Shown in pieces: positions 15,602 to 24,275 of a stretch of DNA of 41,981 nucleotides. Positions within the stretch are counted from its first letter, which is position 1, and each line of letters starts with the position of its first letter. Under the pieces are notes generated by a model, which saw nothing but the letters and a program-made list of their open reading frames with translations, made no database searches and was not told the DNA's origin. This stretch comes from Bacteroides sp. UBA1773 (GTDB lineage Bacteria; Bacteroidota; Bacteroidia; Bacteroidales; Bacteroidaceae), in the NCBI GenBank assembly GCA_002315285.1, contig DCGR01000035.1, positions 1 through 41,981 of the forward strand. Direction: 5' to 3'. The position numbers were made by a program, and so were the translations under genes.

Positions 15602-17352
15602 ACTGCTTTTTCTTTTATCAGTTCTTCAATCTGCTTTCTATATTCATGGAATTTCTCACTCTTGAACTCTGTGTAGCTCATCTGCTTTGCTACACTGATG
15701 AGGCGTTTGAAATAATCCATCACATCGAGGAAGTTGTCGAAGTGAAACTCCGTATGACAGACCTTGATGACAAGATTCATACAGTCTTCTTGGCGTTCGA
15801 TCGTGCAACAAGCGTCCACTTCGTCGAAAGCATCCTGCTGATAGATTACGTAGTCGATGAACTCTGATTTCCAGAATATTACGTGATAATCAACGGGTAC
15901 ACCATCATCGCCAAGGATGTTGATCTGTTCGGCGATTTCCTTTCCTCGTTGCAGACGTGTCTTTATCTCGTTGACCTTACCCAGCCACTCCTTGTTGATG
16001 AGTTTAGAGATGTATTCCTCAAATTCAGGATATTCCAGATACTTTGAATACGAGTCGATGGGGTTCACGGCTGGATAGCGTTTCTTGTCGGCGCGTTCCT
16101 GCTCCAAAGCATAGAAACAGCGGGCAACTTTCTTGGTGTTTTCCGTGACAGGTTCCTTCAGGTTACCTCCGGCAGGAGATACGGTGCCGATGAAAGTGAC
16201 GGAGCCCGATTTGCCATTGTTGAGCTCTACATAGCCTGCACGGCCGTAGAAGTTGCTGATGATGGCGGAAATATCCATTGGGAATGCGTCTGGTCCGGGC
16301 AGCTCTTCCATACGGTTGGACATTTCGCGCAACGCTTGGGCCCAACGCGATGTCGAATCGGCCATCAGCAACACGCGCAATCCCATCGAGCGATAGTACT
16401 CGGCAATGGTCATGGCCGTATAGACGGATGCCTCACGGGCAGCGACAGGCATGTTGGAGGTGTTTGCAATGATGATGGTACGCTCCATCAGCTTACGCCC
16501 TGTGTGAGGATCGACCAGTTCGGGAAATTCAGTGAAGATCTCCACAACCTCGTTGGCACGTTCACCACAAGCCGCAATGATGACGATGTCGGCTTCGGCC
16601 TGTTTTGAAATGGCATGCTGCAACACAGTCTTACCTGTGCCGAACGGTCCGGGAATAAAACCTGTACCACCCTCGACAATCGGGTTGCAAGTGTCGATGA
16701 CACGAACACCGGTTTCGAGCAACTTGAATGGACGGGGCTTTAGCTTATAGTTTGTCAAGGCTTTCTTCACAGGCCACTTCTGAATCATATTGACTTCAAT
16801 GTCATGTCCTTCCTTGTCAGTGAGGACTGCGACCGTCTGCTTGATTGTATATTCGCCTTCAGGAACTATGCTTTTAACCTTGTAAGTGCCTGTCAGTTGG
16901 AAAGGCACCATGATCTTGAGCGGCTGGAAGTTTTCCACCACTTCGCCAAGCCATGCCGAAGGACCCACCTCGTCGCCTGCCTTCACCATTGGTTCGAAGT
17001 GCCACACGCGTTCATCATCGAGCGGATAAGTGTATTGTCCGCGTTTCAGGAACACCCCTTCCATCTTGTCCAGGTCGTTCTGCAGACCATCATAGTTCTT
17101 CGACAGCATGCCGGGACCAAGGGTCACCTCCAGCATGTGTCCTGTAAATTCAGCTTCGGCACCCACTTTCAGTCCACGTGTGCTTTCGAACACCTGTACA
17201 TAAACATTGGCACCGATTACTTTGATTACCTCTGCCATGAGTCGGTCGCCACCTGTCAGAATGAAGCAAATCTCATTCTGAGCCACAGGACCATCCACAG
17301 TCAGCGTAACCATGTTGGCAATTACGCCACTAACAGTTCCTTTTGTTGCCAT
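15598..17352 (-). CDS. ntpA: V-type ATP synthase subunit A (catalytic)
   Basis: The 584-residue catalytic subunit hydrolyses or makes ATP. The Walker A motif is G-P-F-G-T-G-K-T (235-242), with Thr where many homologues have Ser. It is followed by C-G-E-R-A-N-E-V and the Walker B-like L-L-M-A-D-S-T-S-R-W-A. The A-type bulge domain (about 110-200) is present, separating it from F-type beta. It starts 31 bp after DUF2764. There is no sign of an intein. Confidence 0.96.
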   Translation of the reverse strand: MATKGTVSGVIANMVTLTVDGPVAQNEICFILTGGDRLMAEVIKVIGANVYVQVFESTRGLKVGAEAEFTGHMLEVTLGPGMLSKNYDGLQNDLDKMEGVFLKRGQYTYPLDDERVWHFEPMVKAGDEVGPSAWLGEVVENFQPLKIMVPFQLTGTYKVKSIVPEGEYTIKQTVAVLTDKEGHDIEVNMIQKWPVKKALTNYKLKPRPFKLLETGVRVIDTCNPIVEGGTGFIPGPFGTGKTVLQHAISKQAEADIVIIAACGERANEVVEIFTEFPELVDPHTGRKLMERTIIIANTSNMPVAAREASVYTAMTIAEYYRSMGLRVLLMADSTSRWAQALREMSNRMEELPGPDAFPMDISAIISNFYGRAGYVELNNGKSGSVTFIGTVSPAGGNLKEPVTENTKKVARCFYALEQERADKKRYPAVNPIDSYSKYLEYPEFEEYISKLINKEWLGKVNEIKTRLQRGKEIAEQINILGDDGVPVDYHVIFWKSEFIDYVIYQQDAFDEVDACCTIERQEDCMNLVIKVCHTEFHFDNFLDVMDYFKRLISVAKQMSYTEFKSEKFHEYRKQIEELIKEKAV

Positions 17353-17383
17353 TATCTTTGTCTTATCAGTTTGTCTTGCTTTT

Positions 17384-18217
17384 TCAATACTCTGTAGGTA
17401 CTTTTACCTCACTTCTCAGTTGTGCGATGATCTGACGGAATTTCTCGTTGCCCGTTTCCTTGTCGAGCGACATCCAGCGACCAATCATTTGGATTTGGAT
17501 CAGGAACACGAAAATCCGTTCCACCGAAAAATAGTCGGACACGGTTGCCTCGTCCATCCACTTCCATTTGAGCTTATCAATCTTATGCTCACGTTCCACC
17601 AAATCATCCATCGCTGCTATCTGTACGACGGCATCAGCGTATTCGAGCAGGTTGCCCAAGTCGAAGTCGCGGGCGTTCGATGTGCGAATCAACTCCGACA
17701 CCTCAGTGCTGCCTACAACCACCTGTGCCACATCCATCTTGTATTTCCGGGCAGCCAATGCCGACATCATATTGTTCAGGTTAAGGTTGAATTCAAACCA
17801 CGAAGCCACGAAGCTGTTGTCGGCATGCATTGCATATTCATAGTACAAGCCACACAACAGGTCATTGGCCTTGAAGAGGTTGTCGGGCTGCATGGTGTCA
17901 TATTGTTCCACGAACTGCATCATATAGCGTGGCATGCCCTTCACGGTATCGCCTTGTCGGGTAGCCTCAATCAGCTCCAGCAACGATTCGGCCGAGAACA
18001 AACCACCCGATTCGATTGCAGCATTCTTGTCACCCAGCAATGCCAACAGGTTTCGGTTGTCAACCTGTAGTAGTACCAAGTCAATCAACTCTTTGTCATG
18101 AGTCGAGAGCTGAGGATAAATCTCATCCTTCAGTTGAGCTATGGTATAGGTCTGCTTGCTGTCGTCAAGGCTTATGTCGGGCATTCCCGCCACAATGCAA
18201 TAATAGCTCTTACTCAT
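17384..18217 (-). CDS. DUF2764 family protein of V-ATPase operon
   Basis: The 277-residue protein begins M-S-K-S-Y-Y-C-I-V-A-G-M-P-D-I and matches the DUF2764 proteins that occupy this position in Bacteroidetes, and the equivalent slot (CT309) in Chlamydia. It is rich in helices and has no signal or membrane segment. It lies 1 bp after subunit E. The operon has no recognisable subunit C, and the length and helical content make this protein a plausible stand-in linking rotor and membrane parts. That role is inference. Confidence 0.85.
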   Translation of the reverse strand: MSKSYYCIVAGMPDISLDDSKQTYTIAQLKDEIYPQLSTHDKELIDLVLLQVDNRNLLALLGDKNAAIESGGLFSAESLLELIEATRQGDTVKGMPRYMMQFVEQYDTMQPDNLFKANDLLCGLYYEYAMHADNSFVASWFEFNLNLNNMMSALAARKYKMDVAQVVVGSTEVSELIRTSNARDFDLGNLLEYADAVVQIAAMDDLVEREHKIDKLKWKWMDEATVSDYFSVERIFVFLIQIQMIGRWMSLDKETGNEKFRQIIAQLRSEVKVPTEY

Positions 18218-18218
18218 G

Positions 18219-18809
18219 TCAGAAAAGCATTTCTACCAACTGAGGACGCAGGAACTCCTTGAAGTAATTCTTGAATTCCTCCTCTCCGAAATTGATTTTG
18301 TATGATCCATCAGCAGGGCCTATACTGAAAAGTGTCTTTTTGCCATTGACTTGTGTGATAGTGATGCTTTGGGTGAACAAATCGGATACTTGTTTTGCGA
18401 AAAAGGCTTTCAATGCCTCAGAATCCTTTGCAGCTATTTCAATAGGCTCATTGGCCGACCAGTTTTGAGCCAGCGTAAACATGAACTTATTCAAGAAATC
18501 CTTATTGGCGGTCATGTTACCCACTGCCTTAGTCACAGTTTCGTTCACAAGCAAATTCGTGATTTCACTTTTCAATGCGTTTACAGCCTGCTGCGCAAAC
18601 ATCTTTATCTCAGCTTTGGTGTTTGTTGCAGTCTCGTCAGCTTGTTTGTTGGCAGTAGCCACTATCCCTTCTGCTTTTTTCTGAGCCTCAGCTATGATTT
18701 GTGCTGCTTCGTCTTGAGCGGCTTTCACGATTTTCTGAGCCTCAACATTCCCCTTTTCTACGCCTTCATGATAGATTTTATCGGCAAGTTCTTGAATTCT
18801 GTTCTCCAT
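18219..18809 (-). CDS. ntpE: V-type ATP synthase subunit E (peripheral stalk)
   Basis: The 196-residue protein has a long N-terminal coiled coil with Ala/Gln/Glu repeats (E-A-Q-K-I-V-K-A-A-Q-D-E-A-A-Q, residues 24-80) and a globular C-terminal part that binds the head. It is the first gene of the operon, with a well-formed promoter 51 bp upstream. A subunit G partner is not present, so the stalk may be made differently or G may lie elsewhere. Confidence 0.88.
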   Translation of the reverse strand: MENRIQELADKIYHEGVEKGNVEAQKIVKAAQDEAAQIIAEAQKKAEGIVATANKQADETATNTKAEIKMFAQQAVNALKSEITNLLVNETVTKAVGNMTANKDFLNKFMFTLAQNWSANEPIEIAAKDSEALKAFFAKQVSDLFTQSITITQVNGKKTLFSIGPADGSYKINFGEEEFKNYFKEFLRPQLVEMLF

Positions 18810-18859
18810 ATCATTTACGGATTTATTGAGTTATAAATTATTTTTCAGGATTATTGGGG

Positions 18860-18890
18860 CAAAAATAAAAATAAAAATCCAACAATCAAA
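18860..18890 (-). promoter_or_regulatory. Promoter of V-ATPase operon
   Basis: On the minus strand TTTG (18890-18887) and TATTTTTG (18867-18860) are separated by 19 nt, a full match to the Bacteroidetes -33/-7 promoter. The expected start is near 18853, about 45 nt before the ntpE start codon. Confidence 0.75.
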
Positions 18891-19038
18891 AAGAAACAAC
18901 GACTTTTTCCATGTGCTTTTTTTGATGACAATATCGGAATGAAGGAGTATCCCCTAAAATTACATTTCCAAAAATGACAGGAATTTCATTTTTTTTGAAA
19001 CATCATCAGCTGTATTGAATCTTGTGTTGATAAGAAAT

Positions 19039-19064
19039 GAGTCCGACACGAAAGTGCCGGACTC
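19039..19064 (-). terminator. Hairpin downstream of ferritin gene
   Basis: GAGTCCG-A-CAC and GTG-C-CGGACTC pair around a GAAA tetraloop with one A-C mismatch. On the minus strand it is followed by ATTTCTTAT, which is a weak T-tract. It lies about 195 bp after the ferritin stop, so it is either a distal terminator or part of the adjacent palindromic element. Confidence 0.5.
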
Positions 19065-19069
19065 AAATA

Positions 19070-19236
19070 AGAAGCTGTTTTGAAATGACCGAATAAGAAA
19101 TTCATGAAAGATTTTCGAGATGAAAATTCGGCTATTTGCAGGAGTAATGGGGTTCCATTATGACTGAAAAGAGACTGATTCTTCAGCCGGAAAGATTTTC
19201 ATAAAAGTTTAATAGGAACATCTCAAAACGGCTTCT
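19070..19236. repeat. 167-bp imperfect palindrome
   Basis: Three nested pairs of arms share one centre near 19153. The outer arms are 19070-19087 and 19219-19236, with AGAAGC-Y-GTTTTGA-R-ATG in both. The middle arms are 19103-19117 and 19188-19202, around ATGAAA-R-AT with TTTCG. The inner arms are TAATGG (19145-19150) and CCATTA (19155-19160) around GGTT. The gaps between outer and middle arms are 15 and 16 nt. This regular symmetry points to a palindromic repeat unit such as a MITE-like or REP-like element, or to a long structured RNA. No open frame lies inside. Confidence 0.7.
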
Positions 19237-19258
19237 GAATCAAAGTCGAGTGTCAGAA

Positions 19259-19744
19259 TCAACGGGCACCCAATTCTTTGTCGAGCATGTAGAAAGCAGC
19301 CTTGTTGTCGCTGACGCACTTCATGGCATCGAGAATTTCAGAAGCCGATTCTTCTTCCTCTACTTGTTCGTTGATGTACCACTGCAACAGGTTGGCAGTA
19401 GCATAATCCTTCTCTGCAGCTGCGAGGTCGCAAAGATTTACGATAAGCGAAGTCACCTTCTTCTCGTGCTTCAAGGTCTCCTCAAACATCTTTACTGGAC
19501 ATTCCCAAGTGGCAGGAACAGCCTCAATAGGCTTCAACTCAACTTTAGCAAGTTGGCTTTCGAGATACGACACAAACTTGAATGCGTGAGCCATTTCCTC
19601 TTCGTACTGTTTGCGATACCAGTGAGCTACACCCTTGAAGCCTTTGTTGGCTGCATCGAGAGACATTGACAGATAGAGATATGCCGACCACATCTCTGCA
19701 TTGATTTGGGCGTTGATGGCACCCTGCATTTTTTCACTAATCAT
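19259..19744 (-). CDS. ftnA: Bacterial non-haem ferritin
   Basis: The 161-residue iron-storage protein oxidises Fe(II) and stores it in a 24-mer shell. Ferroxidase ligands fall where they do in E. coli FtnA: Glu17, Glu49/Glu50, His53 and Glu94, with Gln126 and Glu129/130 in W-Y-I-N-E-Q-V-E-E-E. The start was set at 19744 (M-I-S-E-K-M) because the extra N-terminal residues of the longer frame overlap the end of rpoD. It lies 31 bp after rpoD on the same strand with no separate -7 box visible, so it may be read from the rpoD promoter. Confidence 0.93.
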   Translation of the reverse strand: MISEKMQGAINAQINAEMWSAYLYLSMSLDAANKGFKGVAHWYRKQYEEEMAHAFKFVSYLESQLAKVELKPIEAVPATWECPVKMFEETLKHEKKVTSLIVNLCDLAAAEKDYATANLLQWYINEQVEEEESASEILDAMKCVSDNKAAFYMLDKELGAR

Positions 19745-19775
19745 GATTTTGTGTTTTATGAATTGATTATTAGTT

Positions 19776-20636
19776 TTAGCCAAGGTACGACTTCAACAAT
19801 TTGCTACGCGAATTGCTGCGAAGCCTACGAATGGCTTTTTCTTTGATTTGACGTACGCGCTCTCGTGTCAATCCGAACTTATCACCAATTTCCTCAAGAG
19901 TCATTTCGGCTGAGTTGATGCCAAAAAACATCTCGACAATGTCCTTTTCACGTTCTGTAAGCGTAGAGAGGGCACGATCTATCTCCTTGGAGAGCGATTC
20001 GTTGACCAGCGTACGGTCGGCCATAGGTGAATCATCGTTTACAAGCACGTCGAGCAGACTGTTGTCTTCACCTTCCACAAATGGCGCATCCACCGATATG
20101 TGGCGGCCTGAAACCTTCAGCGTGTCGGCAATCTTGTCAACAGAGATGTCGAGTTCCGCTGCAATCTCCTCAGGTGAGGGACGACGTTCGTTTTCTTGCT
20201 CGAACTTGCAGAACACCTTAGTGATTTTATTGAGCGACCCAACTTGGTTGAGAGGCAGACGCACAATACGGCTCTGCTCTGCCAGTGCCTGCAAAATGCT
20301 CTGGCGAATCCACCACACAGCATAACTGATGAACTTGAATCCTCGTGTCTCGTCGAACTTCTCGGCAGCCTTTATCAATCCTAAATTTCCCTCATTGATG
20401 AGGTCTGGCAGACTAAGCCCTTGGTTCTGATATTGCTTTGCCACTGAGACAACAAAGCGAAGGTTGGCACGTGTGAGTTTTTCCAAGGCATGTCGGTCAC
20501 CTTTACGAATGCGTTGAGCCAATTCCACTTCTTCCTCTACCGAAATCAGTTCTTCACGACCTATCTCCTGTAGGTACTTGTCGAGAGACGCACTCTCCCT
20601 ATTCGTAATGCTTTTGGTGATTTTTAATTGTCTCAT
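19776..20636 (-). CDS. rpoD: Primary sigma factor RpoD
   Basis: The 286-residue factor is the short Bacteroidetes housekeeping type without region 1.1. Region 1.2 is S-L-D-K-Y-L-Q-E-I-G, region 2 holds L-P-D-L-I-N-E-G-N-L-G-L and F-K-F-I-S-Y-A-V-W-W-I-R-Q, and region 4 ends T-R-E-R-V-R-Q-I-K-E-K-A-I-R-R-L-R. It directs RNA polymerase to TTTG/TAnnTTTG promoters such as those in this window. It has its own matching promoter, so it probably drives its own transcription. The GGAG just before the ATG is too close for a normal Shine-Dalgarno. Confidence 0.95.
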   Translation of the reverse strand: MRQLKITKSITNRESASLDKYLQEIGREELISVEEEVELAQRIRKGDRHALEKLTRANLRFVVSVAKQYQNQGLSLPDLINEGNLGLIKAAEKFDETRGFKFISYAVWWIRQSILQALAEQSRIVRLPLNQVGSLNKITKVFCKFEQENERRPSPEEIAAELDISVDKIADTLKVSGRHISVDAPFVEGEDNSLLDVLVNDDSPMADRTLVNESLSKEIDRALSTLTEREKDIVEMFFGINSAEMTLEEIGDKFGLTRERVRQIKEKAIRRLRSNSRSKLLKSYLG

Positions 20637-20660
20637 CTCCTATACGTATAAATCAGCCCG

Positions 20661-20693
20661 CAAAGATACACAAAATCCTTCAATAACTACAAA
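20661..20693 (-). promoter_or_regulatory. Promoter of rpoD
   Basis: On the minus strand TTTG (20693-20690) and TATCTTTG (20668-20661) are 21 nt apart. The start would lie about 15-20 nt before the rpoD ATG. Confidence 0.75.
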
Positions 20694-20720
20694 ATTATTT
20701 TCAATCTTTTTTTGTCGCTG

Positions 20721-20754
20721 TTTGTGCCATATTCCCAAAAAGTTGTTACCTTCG
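20721..20754 (+). promoter_or_regulatory. Candidate promoter of tyrosine phosphatase gene
   Basis: TTTG at 20721-20724 and TACCTTCG at 20747-20754 are 22 nt apart. The -7 box differs from TAnnTTTG at one place. It is divergent to the rpoD promoter. Confidence 0.45.
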
Positions 20755-20821
20755 CGCCTGATTCGTTTGTACAAAACAAAATGCCAATATGCAAGGACAT
20801 AACTTTCATTCCCATACCAAT

Positions 20822-21274
20822 ATGAGGCAACGCATCCTTTTCATTTGTCACGGCAACATCTGCCGCAGTCCGATGGCAGAAGCCATTTTCAAGCACTTGG
20901 CAGAAGAAGCAGGGGTGTCGCATTTGTATGAAGTGGATTCTGCTGCTGTCTCAACTGAGGAGATAGGCAATGGCATCTACCCTCCGGCACAACGTTGCTT
21001 GCAGTCGCATGGCATTAGGTTCGACAAGCATCGACGAGCCCGACAAGTCACAGCTGATGATTATCAATGCTTCGACTTACTTATCTGTATGGATTCCAGC
21101 AATCTCCGATGGCTTCGTCACATCATAGGCGAGGATTGTCAGCACAAGGTGAGACTCATGATGGAGTTTGCGGGAAGCAAGCGCGATGTTGCCGACCCTT
21201 GGTACACTGGCGATTTCGAGAAAAGCTATGATGACATCCTGGGTGGGTGCTTGAAAATGCTTGAAACTCTATAA
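20822..21274 (+). CDS. Low-molecular-weight protein tyrosine phosphatase
   Basis: The 150-residue enzyme has the family P-loop C-x5-R-S (C9-H-G-N-I-C14-R15-S) right at the N-terminus and the general-acid motif D-P-W-Y at 125-128. It removes phosphate from phosphotyrosine. In many bacteria such enzymes counter BY-kinases of polysaccharide export, but no such kinase is in the window. The start at 20822 places the P-loop correctly; eleven extra codons upstream are unlikely to be used. An arsenate reductase role is less likely because of the D-P-W-Y motif. Confidence 0.92.
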   Translation: MRQRILFICHGNICRSPMAEAIFKHLAEEAGVSHLYEVDSAAVSTEEIGNGIYPPAQRCLQSHGIRFDKHRRARQVTADDYQCFDLLICMDSSNLRWLRHIIGEDCQHKVRLMMEFAGSKRDVADPWYTGDFEKSYDDILGGCLKMLETL

Positions 21275-21351
21275 TAAGGGCTGGGCCTATGAAGTTGGTG
21301 TTGTAGTGGGTATCCCATTCCAATGGCATGCAGAGTGTCTTTTAATGATAA

Positions 21352-21378
21352 GGGCAAGTATCTGTTAAGTACTTGCCC
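21352..21378. terminator. Bidirectional hairpin between phosphatase gene and ppdK
   Basis: GGGCAAGTA (21352-21360) pairs perfectly with TACTTGCCC (21370-21378) around a 9-nt loop. T-rich sequence follows loosely on both strands. The flanking genes are convergent. Confidence 0.65.
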
Positions 21379-21409
21379 CAGTCATTGATTTTGAGAATTT
21401 GCTGATCAC

Positions 21410-24133
21410 TTATTCCCCGACAGCCGCCTGTGCGGCGGCCAGACGTGCGATAGGTACTCGGAACGGTGAACAGCTTGCATAGTTCATGCCTATCTTTGCA
21501 CAGAATTTTACTGACGAGGGTTCACCTCCATGCTCGCCACAAATACCGGTGCGAAGTTCCGGACGAACCTCACGTCCCTTGTTGATGGCATATTTGATCA
21601 GCTTGCCGACACCATTCTGGTCGAGCACTTGGAACGGATCGACCTTCAGGATTTTCTGTTTTAGATAAACGGGCAAGAAACTGGCGATGTCGTCACGACT
21701 GTAGCCAAAAGTCATTTGTGTAAGGTCGTTGGTTCCGAAGGAGAAATACTGGGCTTCGGTGGCAATGCGGTCGGCTGTAAGAGCTGCACGAGGAATCTCA
21801 ATCATCGTACCGATCTCGAAATCTACCGTTGTGCCATATTCAGCAAACACTTCTTTCGCTACACGCTCAATCACTTCCTTCTGCTGTTTGAACTCATACA
21901 GAATACCGATGAGTGGAACCATGATTTCAGGACAAGGATTTTTGCCTTCCTGTTTCAGCTCGCAAGCTGCGCTCAAGATGGCGCGTGTCTGCATGGCAGT
22001 TATTTCGGGGAATGTAATGCCTAAGCGACAGCCACGATGTCCAAGCATCGGATTGTTTTCAGCCAGACTGGCCACACGTTTCTGAATGGTTTCCATAGAA
22101 ACCCCCATTTCCTCGGCCATAATCTGTTGACCCTTTTCATCATGGGGAACAAACTCGTGTAAGGGTGGGTCGAGCAGACGGATGTTGACGGGGAAGCCAT
22201 CCATTGCTTTCAGAATGCCTTTGAAATCGGCTTTCTGATAAGGAAGCAACTTGGCCAGAGCCTTTTCGCGTCCCTCCACTGTTTCCGACAAAATCATTTC
22301 GCGCATGGCAATGATTTTCTTGTCTTCGAAGAACATGTGCTCCGTACGGGTAAGACCGATCCCTTTGGCTCCAAATGAACGAGCCACTTGTGCATCATGA
22401 GGGGTGTCGGCATTGGTACGAACCTGAAGTCGTGTGTATTTGTCGCATAAGTCCATCAAGGCCTTGAAGTCGCCCGACAATTCGGCAGCGCGTGTTGGCA
22501 CCTCACCTGCAAATACCTGTCCTGTAGTACCATTGAGCGAAATGTAATCCCCCTCTTTGTATCTTACTCCTTCTATTTCCACGTATTTACCCTTGTAGTT
22601 CACATTGATGGCACCAGCACCCGACACACAACATTTACCCATGCCACGAGCCACGACAGCCGCATGAGAGGTCATGCCACCACGAGCCGTAAGGATGCCC
22701 TCAGCTGAAGCCATGCCCGCTAAATCCTCTGGCGAAGTTTCCAATCGCACCATGATTACCTTATGGCCATCCTTATGCCAAGCTTGTGCGTCGTCTGCGT
22801 GGAATACAATCTGTCCACAGGCGGCACCAGGTGATGCTGGTAGCCCTTGTGTAATCACTTTTGCTTGCTTGAGCGCTTTGGCGTCGAACACAGGGTGGAG
22901 CAATTCGTCGAGTTTTTGCGGCTCACATCGAAGGATAGCCGTTTTTTCATCTATCAGTCCTTCGCGGAGCAAATCCATGGCAATCTTCACCATGGCAGTA
23001 CCAGTTCGCTTGCCATTGCGAGTCTGCAGGAACCACAACTTGCCTTCTTGCACGGTAAACTCCATGTCCTGCATGTCGCGATAATGTTTTTCGAGCTTTT
23101 GCTGGATGCCATTCAGCTGGGCATATATCTCAGGCATTGCTTCCTCCATCGAAGGATATTGGCTCAGACGTTCATCCTCGGAAATGCCAGCACGCTCAGC
23201 CCAGCGTTGCGAACCTATCTTGGTAATCTGTTGTGGAGTACGAATACCTGCCACTACATCCTCACCTTGTGCATTGACCAAATATTCGCCATTAAATAGG
23301 TTTTCGCCATTGCCAGCATCGCGGCTGAAGCAAACACCCGTAGCCGACGTGTCACCCATGTTGCCAAATACCATTGCCATGACCGATACGGCAGTACCCC
23401 ATTCATCGGGTATGCCTTCCATTTTCCGGTACAAGATGGCACGTTCGTTCATCCAACTGCGGAACACAGCACAGATGGCACCCCAAAGTTGCTCCATGGG
23501 ATCGATAGGGAAGTCATGCCCCGTTTGATTCTTGATAGCCTTCTTGAACAGGTCAACCAACTTGCGTAATGACTCAACAGAAAGGTCCTTGTCGAGCACC
23601 ACACCCTGTTCCTTCTTGACATTCTCAATGATTGCCTCAAATGGGTCAATGTCTTCCTTATTCACGGGTTTCATGCCTAATACCACATCGCCGTACATCT
23701 GAACAAAACGACGGTATGAGTCATAAACGAAATGCGGATTGTTGGTCTTTTTTGCCAGGCCTTCGGCCACAGCATCATTGAGACCAAGGTTCAAAATGGT
23801 GTCCATCATACCTGGCATGGAAGCGCGTGCACCAGAGCGGACAGAGACAAGCAGAGGATTTTCCACGCTTCCGAACTTGCTGTTCATCAGTGTTTCCACA
23901 TGTTTCACCGCTTTGATTACATCATCGTGCAGGATTGCTACGATTTTTTCCTGTCCCACTGCATAATATTCGTTACAAACATCAGTCGTAATCGTAAATC
24001 CAGGAGGTACAGGAATACCAATCAGATTCATCTCGGCTACATTCGCACCTTTTCCTCCTAATTGCTCGCGCATCTGCGCGTTTCCTTCGGCCTTGCCATT
24101 ACCGAAGAGATAGACTCTTTTCTTATCCATCAT
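21410..24133 (-). CDS. ppdK: Pyruvate, phosphate dikinase
   Basis: The 907-residue enzyme (906 if the second ATG at 24130 is used) interconverts pyruvate, ATP and phosphate with PEP, AMP and PPi. The N-terminal ATP-grasp part has G-G-K-G-A-N and S-V-R-S-G-A-R-A-S-M-P-G-M-M-D. The swivelling phosphohistidine is in G-G-M-T-S-H-A (His489 counted from the second Met). The C-terminal TIM barrel ends with G-I-C-G-E-H-G-G. In gut Bacteroidales it usually serves PPi-linked glycolysis. The upstream part of the open frame covers the promoter and is not coding. Confidence 0.96.
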   Translation of the reverse strand: MMDKKRVYLFGNGKAEGNAQMREQLGGKGANVAEMNLIGIPVPPGFTITTDVCNEYYAVGQEKIVAILHDDVIKAVKHVETLMNSKFGSVENPLLVSVRSGARASMPGMMDTILNLGLNDAVAEGLAKKTNNPHFVYDSYRRFVQMYGDVVLGMKPVNKEDIDPFEAIIENVKKEQGVVLDKDLSVESLRKLVDLFKKAIKNQTGHDFPIDPMEQLWGAICAVFRSWMNERAILYRKMEGIPDEWGTAVSVMAMVFGNMGDTSATGVCFSRDAGNGENLFNGEYLVNAQGEDVVAGIRTPQQITKIGSQRWAERAGISEDERLSQYPSMEEAMPEIYAQLNGIQQKLEKHYRDMQDMEFTVQEGKLWFLQTRNGKRTGTAMVKIAMDLLREGLIDEKTAILRCEPQKLDELLHPVFDAKALKQAKVITQGLPASPGAACGQIVFHADDAQAWHKDGHKVIMVRLETSPEDLAGMASAEGILTARGGMTSHAAVVARGMGKCCVSGAGAINVNYKGKYVEIEGVRYKEGDYISLNGTTGQVFAGEVPTRAAELSGDFKALMDLCDKYTRLQVRTNADTPHDAQVARSFGAKGIGLTRTEHMFFEDKKIIAMREMILSETVEGREKALAKLLPYQKADFKGILKAMDGFPVNIRLLDPPLHEFVPHDEKGQQIMAEEMGVSMETIQKRVASLAENNPMLGHRGCRLGITFPEITAMQTRAILSAACELKQEGKNPCPEIMVPLIGILYEFKQQKEVIERVAKEVFAEYGTTVDFEIGTMIEIPRAALTADRIATEAQYFSFGTNDLTQMTFGYSRDDIASFLPVYLKQKILKVDPFQVLDQNGVGKLIKYAINKGREVRPELRTGICGEHGGEPSSVKFCAKIGMNYASCSPFRVPIARLAAAQAAVGE

Positions 24134-24168
24134 GTCGTTCGTTTTGTTGTTTTTATTAATTCTGTCGG

Positions 24169-24199
24169 CAAAATTACATATTCTATGGAAATGCCACAA
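24169..24199 (-). promoter_or_regulatory. Promoter of ppdK
   Basis: On the minus strand TTG (24199-24197) and TAATTTTG (24176-24169) are 20 nt apart. The leader would be about 30 nt. Confidence 0.65.
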
Positions 24200-24212
24200 G
24201 CAAAAAGAGAGA

Positions 24213-24257
24213 AAAAGTGCGATTTTGCAACTCGGAGTTGGCAAAAATCGCACTTTT
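24213..24257 (-). terminator. Terminator of rlmD
   Basis: AAAAGTGCGATTTT-GC-AACTC and GGAGTT-GGC-AAAAATCGCACTTTT form a long stem with small bulges. On the minus strand the stem is followed by a pyrimidine run of T and C. It sits between rlmD and the ppdK promoter and separates the two units. Confidence 0.8.
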
Positions 24258-24275
24258 GCTGTTTTTGATGTCTTT

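Larger units (their letters stand above)
18893..19258. other. Intergenic region between ferritin and V-ATPase operon
   Basis: Upstream of the V-ATPase promoter no gene is visible for about 365 bp. The part up to 19030 is AT-rich with no clear structure. It then holds a hairpin (19039-19064) and a 167-bp imperfect palindrome (19070-19236), listed separately, before the ferritin stop codon. Confidence 0.6.

Noticed and set aside
19250..19669. Plus-strand open frame of 139 codons
   Set aside because: It is the shadow of the ferritin gene, where all ferroxidase residues are in place.
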